This document shows positions 26,137 to 36,500 of a stretch of DNA of 64,000 bases, piece by piece. The stretch is from Arcuatula senhousia (lineage: Eukaryota > Mollusca > Bivalvia > Mytilida > Mytilidae). Numbering within the stretch: the stretch's first letter is position 1; each line of letters starts with the position of its first letter. Location: contig OZ020306.1 of the NCBI GenBank assembly GCA_963971305.1, positions 54,410,686-54,474,685 of the forward strand. Reading direction: 5' to 3'. The notes under the pieces were generated by a model. That model was not told the DNA's origin and ran no database searches. It saw nothing but the letters and a program-made list of their open reading frames with translations. The position numbers were made by a program, and so were the translations under genes.

Positions 26137-26429
26137 TTTTAAGTGACTTGAAGATCTTGTCTTAAACATCCTGAAATAGGTTTATTGTCGTCATATTTTT
26201 GTCCATTTTCATGATATCAAAATTTTAGTAGGATGTAAATTAGGTGATAAACTGACAGTTATAAACAAAGCTTTGGTAGATCTACAAAGTATAAAATTTG
26301 TAAATGAATCATGATAGGAAAGAACATACTCTTTTGGTTTTATATTCATAAGTTTATATATTAAACATGATATGAACAGATCATTGACAAATAAATTTGA
26401 AAAAACAAAATGCAATGAAAACTAGATAA

Positions 26430-27062
26430 TGTGTCTATGAGCCACAGGATGGCCCTCCCGTTCTTAAAATATCATTGAACCTCAATGTGTATTACCTGGG
26501 ATATGGACCTTTACCAAGAAATTGATCAAAAGTGTTCATGTGCAAAATATAGGTCACTGTGACCTTATTTCTGATGGGTGGTGCTATGTGCCAAGACTCA
26601 TCGAGAGGAAATATTATTGACCCCTAACATGTAGTATTCAAGATATGGACCTTAACCAAGGTCCATACCAAAGTCATTCATGCGTAAAAGATAGGTCACA
26701 GTGACCTCATTTCTAGTGGATGGTGTCACTTTACCCAAGACACATCTAGTAGCGAAATATCATTGACCCCCAACATCTAGTATCCAAGTTATGGACCTTA
26801 ACCAAGAACTTAACCGAAGTCGTTCATGCATAAAATATAGGTCACAGTGACCTAATTTCTAGTGGGTGGTGTAGCCCTACCCAAGACCCATCTGGTGGTG
26901 AAATATCGTTGACCCCCAACATCTAGTATCCGAGTAATGGACCTTAACCAAGAACTTAACCAAAGTGTTACGGACGGACGTACGGACGGACGGACGGACG
27001 GACGGACGGACGGACAAGGGTAAAACTATATGTCCGATCCACATACGTGGTCGGGCCATAAA
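26430..27062. repeat. Element H: 142-146 bp monomers with palindromic AGGTCAnnnTGACCT
   Basis: Starts near ATGAGCCACAGGATGGCCC; ends with a GGACGGAC tract (26970-27015) and ATCCACATACGTGGTCGGGC. Three monomers each contain the 15-bp palindrome AGGTCAC(T/A)GTGACCT at 26551-26565, 26693-26707 and 26839-26853. Confidence 0.8.
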
Positions 27063-27225
27063 TAGACATGTAACATGAAGACATAAAAGAGATGTAAGTT
27101 TAAAAGGGATGCTCACTGGTTTTAAACCATTGCTGGAATAACTGGTTTTATATTTCACTTACAACTGTATAGCAGGTTATTTTTGACTTTTCCTATATCA
27201 TAATTTGTGTAAAAAAATTGCTGGT

Positions 27226-27231
27226 TTTATT
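27226..27231 (-). other. DERL1: Candidate DERL1 polyadenylation signal
   Basis: TTTATT on the plus strand, AATAAA for the minus-strand gene, 314 bases past the DERL1 stop. It is the first canonical hexamer I see downstream. Confidence 0.4.
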
Positions 27232-27544
27232 TTCACTGATTGTGAATGTGAATGTGAATACAATGTTTTCAGTGAGATGTATTTTTTACTGGATCAATTT
27301 AAGTGATTTCAATCAACCCACAAAAAATAAGCAAATGTTTAAACACTGCACAAATTAGCCTGCATCACTATATTTCTAATTAAAAGATATCATTTTTTTC
27401 CTTTTTAATCTCCTTATTTCAAAGTTGTATCATCAACAAAACACTGACAAATTATTAACTCAACATAATTGAATCTCCAAATCTTGCGATAAGAATGTTG
27501 TTCAAAATATTTCATGTAACATCAATCAATGAGCATTCTTGTTT

Positions 27545-30500
27545 TCAGTTTCCTCCCAATGTGTTGCCCTGCCCCCACTGGTGTCGTCTGTTGTCATCAT
27601 CACCGCCATCATCATTTCGTCGTCTGCTGGCTGGAGCCTGACCAAAACCAGACACGCCACCTCGTCTGTTTGGTAGATATTTGTATCTGGAAAAAAGTAA
27701 GTCATAGAGTTGACATGATTGATTCATTGATTGTTAGTACCTTACACAATTTTTATGCTCATGGATTACACAAGGTGGTCATTTTATTCAAATAAAGAGC
27801 TGACTGTACACAATATTGTTTAATAAAGTCTGTCCTAATGTTTTTTTTTCTTGTTAAAGTTTCGGCATTTTTTCTTAATATTTGTAATTTTGAAGTGGTG
27901 ATATACATGTAAAAGATTGCTAAGCTGTTTAGGCCACTATAACAAATATCCTAGATTGTCATCCCCTCCCCCGCCCCAATATTTTCATCCCCTCAAAAAA
28001 TTTTATTTCTATTTTTTGGCAAATCATGTCCAGTGTAGGTCCATATCCTTCAAAAAGGTGGAATATTTTATCAAAATGGATAAAAAATAGAAAATAAAAT
28101 TCCCCCGCCCACTCCATATTTTAAAAATCTAAATATTATTTTATTATGGCCATATTGATATCAATTTAAAATGCAGTATTTATTCTCTATTCTTGTGAAA
28201 GTAATAATTGTATTTATGGCTACAGGGGTACTTGAAGGAAACTGTGTACATGTATGTAGAAATAAACCTTATAAGAAGCTGTTTTTGTTGATGAAAAACT
28301 GCATTTCAAACTCTATCTATATAAGTGTATGTTTGATAATCTTGTATTAGAAACAGTGACCTAACCCACTTTGCCACCCAGGCGTACAAATATTAACCAT
28401 TAAAGCACAAGGCTTATCTACTTGTGGTTCTTGTACTTTACTCTGAATTACACTTACAATATTGTAGGTACTCTGAGTAGTGTTGCTCCTCCAAAATCTT
28501 GTGGATATTTAAACATGAGGAAGAAATACAAATGTCCAACTACAATGCCCAATAACTGTGCAAAACCTCTACAATGAATAGACAATAATATTACATTGAT
28601 TACAGATGTCATTGGTTTTATACTTTATATGACAATAACTAAACAAGGTGATTGAAATAAAGTCTGATCTTTTATGTATAATAAATCAGACTTTGATAAA
28701 AAAAAATCTAGTACATTGTATCAACGATGCAAATTCTTACATGGAATTCAATGCATATGCCATGTAAGTGTAAAGATAATATTTTTAGTTTTGCTAGTTT
28801 TTTATTTGTGAACAGCAGTTCTTTCTTTGTTTTAAATAAATGGCAACATAATTTTCTGGAATGTACAGTTTTTAATTACTCATAAATGCATGATTTAAGT
28901 TAAAAATTGCAGACAACTGTAACAATTGAACTTCTACTACCAAAGATTCACTTTGTGGCCTTTTTTTACTGTAACTTACCCACTTCCAATGATGGCGTTG
29001 AATGCAAACAATACCCAGGGTAGATACATGGCCTGTCAAGAAAAAAATAATGCTTAAACTTTAGTTTAAACATATTTATTTATCCTGGATTGGGAAACAA
29101 GCTTAATGCTTATGTAAATCCCTCTCCAGCTAGCAGTTTGTGAGAGTGGCCTTTGCAGCGGCCCCCATTGAGCCTACTCTTATCGACTCTACAAAGGAGT
29201 CTTTAACGCGCATAGGGTATTGCTCTCCACATACATGGGAAAACCTTTTTTCGTCCCTTCCGAAGTACTAGCATCGTCCTTTGAGACCATCCTCGCATAT
29301 AGTGTCAAGAGAGAGTCGGAAAATTGGTTCATGAAATTTTCACCCCCAACGAGGAATGAACCAAGAACCTTGGTGTTAGTAGCCCTACGTGTTAACCACT
29401 ACACCACCAGCTCTCTCATTTTTAAATGATTTTTTTATCAGCAGGATTTTTTTAGTTAAAGTGACCTTCTGTTCCTTGAAAAATATCCCAATTGAGAAAA
29501 ATGTATATGCAGCATAAAAATATACATGAGCTTGGTCTCACCTTAAACTGTGTTCCAAACCAGAACTGTACAATCTGGTCCTTGTTGAGCTGACACCAAA
29601 CATACAGAACACTTAGAACCATAGGGTCCATCAATAACTGAAACAGAAATCAAAACTTATCCAAATGGGTGTGTTACCATGTGTTAAAACAAAAAATAAA
29701 AAGATTTTCATTTATGTATCCGCAGTGTAGATATCAATTTTTAAATATTTATCAAAGATCTAAATACATCATGCTTTGTGTCTTTTTAAAAGTAAAAAAT
29801 ATTTGTTTTATGAAAACTTAGATATTCCTGGAGTAAGTTTCTGCTTATTCTTTTATAACCATTTTTCTGAGGCTTGTTTAAAAAAAACAGCCAAAAATAT
29901 GAGGTGTCCATTTATGTTTTTTTTCTTCTTCAAATTGTACATGTGTATTTACTTGATACATGTATAAGAATATGCAAGACATAGATTACATTTATAGTAT
30001 AAAAATACTTACAAATATTTCAGCTATTAATCCTATAATCTATTCAGGGTTAAGGAAAAACAAATTATCATACATATATTTGCATTTTAGAAGCTTATAT
30101 TGGGTGTTTATAAAATCTGGACCCGGAGCTGGACTCAAAAACGGACCCAGAACCCGGAATTAAGGGCTATTTCCGGGTCCGGATTTTATTATTTCGGCAG
30201 GTGTCTTTTGACTAAACATTAAAATGTCCAGTCCCAGATATTTGTAGGTATAAAGTTTGATTTTCTTTTTAATGTTTTATTGTTTTGTTTCATTTTTCGA
30301 GAGTATTTTAAAGATTATAAAAGTTAACCAATGGCAGAATTTTCTCTTGGTCAACTTCGGTAATAGGTTAATTGGTTTTCATCAAATTTTGGGTTTAATT
30401 TTGGTTTCATTGCTCTAAGCTCTTCATATTCATATGTTTTGTATGTTGAATCATTTTGGAAGGGCATCTCTGATGAGTTTTAATTTGAAGAAAGCGCTGG

Positions 30501-33500
30501 TCAGGTGTAGTAAAATTTATTTTGTAATTCAGGTTTTTTTTCATATTATTTCATTATTGTTTTTTTTTTGATTATACAATATTGCTTCTGGTATAATTTG
30601 TTCAATTCTGATTTTGAAAAAGACGGCGGTAAACGTTATATGCCAATTCAAGCACTAATGCTTTATTTGTTACAATACGCATTTAAGTCCACGTTAAAGT
30701 AATCTGTATTTGTCGTAAATATAGAGTTGTATTTCATTTTTTGTTTGCCAAAACATGACCTCAGATTGAAAAAAAAGTGAAAACGAGTAAAATTGAGAAA
30801 ATAAACCTTGATTCGGTCCTATATTTTACTTCACTATCATATAAAATCCGGACCTGAAATCCGGGTCCGGTTCGGTATTTTATATATGATTTTTGAGTCC
30901 GCGTCTGTGTCTGGGTCCGGATTTTATAAACAACCGCTTATATTTGACTGTCTGTATTTTCTGTAAAAATAACTGAGGTTTTTCTCCCTTTTTTTCTTCT
31001 TGTCTTTCTGTCTTTCTTTTTTATGGTTCTTGCTGGTTGAATTGGGCTTTTGTCAATTTGTTTTCTATCATATGTTATTTGTTCAAATATCCATCAGGTT
31101 GGGCTCATGAGACTATTAAATCTTTCCAAATTTCATTTTTGCATGACCTCAGAAATGATCATTTGTCAAAAATAATGTTTGTACTTGATGTCTTTATGTT
31201 GGCTTTCTATGTCTTTGATATCTTTAGGATTGTTTTTATATTATTTACAATGTATATAATATAGATAATTAGGGGAAAATTCAAATACAGCAAGTAGCTA
31301 CCACTGGTCACATTGGTAGCTGCTTGTAGTTTTCCATTGTGAATCTTTAAAATGCTATTGATTTACAATGTATTCTGGTTGTGTCTTGTACACTTTTGTC
31401 TTATTTTTTTTTCCGTGTATGTATTGTTCATCGAACAGTTTCAATTGTTAGCACATGACATTAAATTGACTTTGTTGTCAGCTACTTCTTATTATTTCTG
31501 ATCTAGGATGATTCTGACATATAAATTACAACAAAGTTCCAGAGAGATAAATTTCGCTACGCCTGATGCGTGTTTCGTCTATTCAAGACTCATCAAAGGA
31601 TACAACTAATGCCAGCCAATTAAACAACCATAAAAATGCATATTCTGCTGGTTTGCCATCAAACAATCCTACAAAATATAATAAAGATATATAAGTCATA
31701 TACCTTTTTGGCATGTCAATGTAAGATACTACAGTATGTTGTGTATTCATACAAGTATGAAATCACACCAATGTAGAAGAGCCCAATTATTCTCTAGTAG
31801 AGATACAGGCAACAATAAATGTTTTAGTTTTCATTAAGCTGTAGTCAAATGTGGGAAAGGAATATGTCTCTGTGAAAAAAATCAGTTTTATCATTTACAG
31901 ATCTTTTTTTTCATCTCTTTATTTTTATTTTTATGCATTTTGACACTTTATTGTTTAAAGTGTCTAAGGATATTATTATTTCAACTTTGAAAATGCTTTT
32001 TTTGTAATGATCTCTCATGTTTTAAAATTTTCCTGACATATAAACTTACCTGTTTCCAGTCTTGTTGAATAGGAATAGAGAAAGTAAAGATTAATCAGGT
32101 AAGGAAAACCAGTGGGATAAAACAACACAGCTGTAAGAGGCCTCCAGAACTACAAAATATAAATAAAAGACACTAAAATTCACTAATAGCAATATTCATA
32201 CAAATATGATTATATTCATGGCTTGTCCTATAACACCTTTTGATTGCCAAAGTCACAATGCAGTCCTTTCCTTGTAATGAGCAAATTGATCCTTGTGGCA
32301 ATCACAACACTTTTTATGTTGAAAAATCTTTAAATCTTTTATTTATTTCAATTCTGAAATTCATTGTGAAATTATGATCAAATGTCAATTTTTTAAAAAC
32401 AATTTTAGAATTAGAATTAATAAACTTGTGTGAATTTCTAGTACATAGAAATAGAAAATAATGAGATGTGGATTTTAAGTGTATGCAACACAGCTCGCAA
32501 AACAAGCGGTAATTTAGAAAAATTACCCCCTCGAAAATAAAATATATGTTTTAACCTAAGAAGAAAGTATTAAGAGTGATCTATTTATATTGCATTTCAA
32601 TATAGTTACCATTATGAACAACATCATAAAAAATTTGGAATATATTACATGTACCACACACTTCAATTGTAACAACAAACAAACCATTTATAAAAAGCAT
32701 CACTTAATTCATCGTCAATTGCAAAAATTTCAAGTATAGTAAGCAAGCTCTTTTTATTTAAAAATTCTGCCTAATGTCACAAGATCCAAAATAATTATGA
32801 TGGAATGAAATATGTATGTCATTCAGAATTCTCTGAACTCTGTGAAATGCTGACATCATCCCTAATTATCGGGTCCCTTCCTTCTCATGGAATGAAATTT
32901 ATCTTTGCACATCTTTTAGGCAATGCCTGTCATTTTACTTAGTAATTGGACAAAGTTTCTATGAATAAACAAATAAATTATTTTACTTAAAGCATTTCCT
33001 TCATTTTCTTTGCTATTTACTTTCAAGTAAAAAAAAATAATTATGATTTACATTCAGAATCTTGAGAAGTTTTAATAAAGTCTGCAAACACTGAAAACAA
33101 AAGCAAAAAATATAACATACTCCTTAATTATCTCATATCAATGATCTTATTCTTATCTATGAGTATGCCAGTTATTCTGAAGGTAGTCGGGACCAACACA
33201 AATGTCCAGTAAAAATTTCAGAAAATTTATACGCTCCCGGAAATATCAACATTTTAGTTGTACTATGAGCTGAATTTTCCTTCAATGTCCGGTTTTTCAC
33301 GGTTTTTTTCCAGAACTTTCAGGGTCTTTTTAAGTTAACGCTTATTTATTTGAAAATTTCCAGTCATTAAGCGCATGCTGGACCCAGATCTAGCGGAAGA
33401 AAAGCTAGTTAGTTTTTATTTCGAATACAAATTGTTTAAATATTCATAGCATTATAAACATTTTAAAATTCAAATAGCATGAAAAATATTTAAAGATATG

Positions 33501-36500
33501 TTGTAACTTCGGGAGCATCAAAGGTTGAACCTGCCTATATTATTAAAATATTAGCAGAAATATAAATAAATACATGTAAATTATGAATTAGGAAAGAATT
33601 GTATATTATGCAATGGAAAACCAAAAATACCTTCAGAAATTAATGTTTTAAAATCTTATCTAAAGCAAGCTTGAAATAATAACATATAAAAACTGTCTTC
33701 AATACATGTAAAATAATATGGTCCACTTTTGGATAAAGATTTAATAATTTATTTGAAAAAATGTTTTATCCGTAAAAACGCCTAAATATGGTTTGCGGCC
33801 GGGACAACATCATCCATAACTTAATCAATCCTTCAGTGACGTCATATCATTCGACAAGCAGACTGTAAACACGAAGACATCAAAATGTCACCGCTCTTCT
33901 GCCAGGTTTTGTTATATTTTTTGTATACCCGTATCTATAATTGCAATGTGCTGTCTGCAAAAGATTGATTTAGAAACCTGGTGGAAAATGACGACATATC
34001 CAGGACCACATAGGATAAGGATGGATTAGGATTTTATTTTCAGATCAGGTAGGACCAAATTATCAAACATATGTAGAAAAACAGTTGCTGATCACTTTAT
34101 TTTAATGAATCTGTGTTATGAAAAGTTCTGAAAATTGATTGACAGAACTTCTAATGGACGATGTGATGATATTTCCCACCATTTTTCTGCGCATGACTAT
34201 GCACTATGGGTAAAAGGTCTCTACAGTATCGAATTCTCGCAAGAGAAAGCCAAATTTGTGTAAAATCAAAACAACTAGTGTTCGTTCGTTAGATAGTTAT
34301 TATTTATTGAGAAAGTTATCCAACAACCTCTCGGGATTCATCACATTCATCACATTCGCACTAAATTGTATTCTATTCCTCTTTCCAAACTTCACACACT
34401 ATACAAAGAATGTCTCGAAAATCCAGTGACTGATTTTAAATCAAACCTGTACCGTCTTACAGCCATTGTTCTTGACATTGGATACAACCGATTATTCAAA
34501 CCAGTCGGTGTTCCACACGAAAACAACAAGGACAATCGCTCTTTCATTTCTCTTCCATTTTTAAACAAAGGTTTGGATGCCATAAATTTAAGAAACATTT
34601 TACACCATAAATCTGTTACAGAACATATCCCTCCTTATTTCAAAGACAAAAGTGTTCCCGTCATTTCATATTCCTATACTTCCACCATTGCACCTAAGGT
34701 ATTTAACTACAAACAAGTTTTGCGGGATTACCAAATCAACGACCTCAAAGCAAAACCACCAGACTGTTCTTGTGACAAATCCCCATTCAAATATAGTCCC
34801 TCTGGCCACGTCATTACCGGGGACCTCAACATAGTGGAAAATGACCAACTCCGCAATGTTTTGGCCAAAGGACCAAAATATCGTGAGCCTAGAGCAATCA
34901 ACTGGAACCATAATTTCAAAACAATTATGGATTCAGTTGAAGACTATGCCAGAAAATGGGCAAAAAAAGAACATGAAAAAGAAAGCGACGTTCTTTCTGA
35001 GTGGGTAAAGTCTGTGAGGTCGTTGGTTTTGAAAAGGATTAACTCTTTGAAAGGCTAGATGAGCACCAAGGCAACATCTATTTTCAACAACCCTGATGTT
35101 GCGAAGACATTGTCCACCTTACATGACAAATATGTTGTTGTACCTGCTGATAAAGCACCTAACAACATCATTTTCGTATGCAAACGACACTATATTGATT
35201 GTTTAACAGCTGAATTAGGGGTTGGTTGTACTAGCAAAAACACCACATATACAGCAACAACACTGTCAAAGGTGGAAATAATCAACAATCATAATTCTGT
35301 CATTTCTTCCTTTGGCATTTCTGTTGACAAAAAGAACGATGACGTTCCATCCTTGTATTGGATTCCAAAGTTACATAAAACTCCATACAAGCAACGATTT
35401 ATTGCTGGGTCATCCAAATGTACAACTAAACCTCTTTCAGTTTTGTTAACATCAATATTGACGGCAATAAAATCAAACCTTCAAAAGTATTTCGATTGTT
35501 GTTACTCTAGAAATGGCGTCAATCAAATGTGGATTCTCAAAAATTCTAAAGAACTGATGGAAAATATCAATTCTAAGTCATTTTCATCATGGCATTAAAA
35601 CGTTTGATTTCTCTACATTATATACTTCAATTCCACATTCACAATTAAAATTTCGTTTGGCACAGCTGATTAAACGTAGCTTTATCAAAAAGAACGGAAA
35701 ATGCAGGTACAAGTATTTGGTAGTCGGTTATAAAAAGACTTACTTTGTCATCCAAGAGTCTAGCAAGAAAAACAAATTTACAGAAGATCAAATAATAGGA
35801 ATGCTCAATTTTCTAATCGACAACATATTTGTACAGTTTGGTGGACATGTTTTTCAGCAAACAATAGATATCCCAATGGGCACAAATTGTGCACCATTGC
35901 TTGCCGATTTGTTTCTTCATTCATATGAAGCAGACTCAACTTCTTACAATCACTTCTAGACAAAAAGGACCGCAAACTTGCTTTATCCTTCAATCTCACA
36001 TTTCGTTATATTGATAATGTCCTTTCACTAAACAATCCTCGATTTGGTGACTATTTACATCTCATATATCCGAAGGAACTTGAGATAACAGACACTACAG
36101 ATTCTAGGAGGTCTGCTTCATATTTGGATCTATTTCTCGAAATTGACACACAAGGAAGGCTTTGTACAAGGCTCTATGACAAACGTGATGACTTCAACTT
36201 TCCAATAGTTAACTTTCCCTTTCTGTGTAGCAACATTCCGTCCGCTCCAGCAAATGGAGTTTACGTATCACAATTGATTCGTTATTCCAGAGCTTGTGGG
36301 GAGTACAACGACTTCCTTGATAGAGCTGCACGGCTGACAAGCAAATTGTTAACACAGGGGTACGTTGCTCCCAGGTTGTTGTCATCACTCAAGAAATTTT
36401 ACGGACGACATCATGTGCTTGTATACAAATACCGTATTTCTATCTCTCAGATGAGCACAGATGTTGGTTTGACATAGAGTTTTGTAATGTCATCCTTTCC

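Noticed and set aside
29640..32050. DERL1 exon 3 at first seemed missing or destroyed by transposons
   Set aside because: The segment is present as two exons, 31668-31604 and 30039-30013, with correct splice sites and no residues lost.
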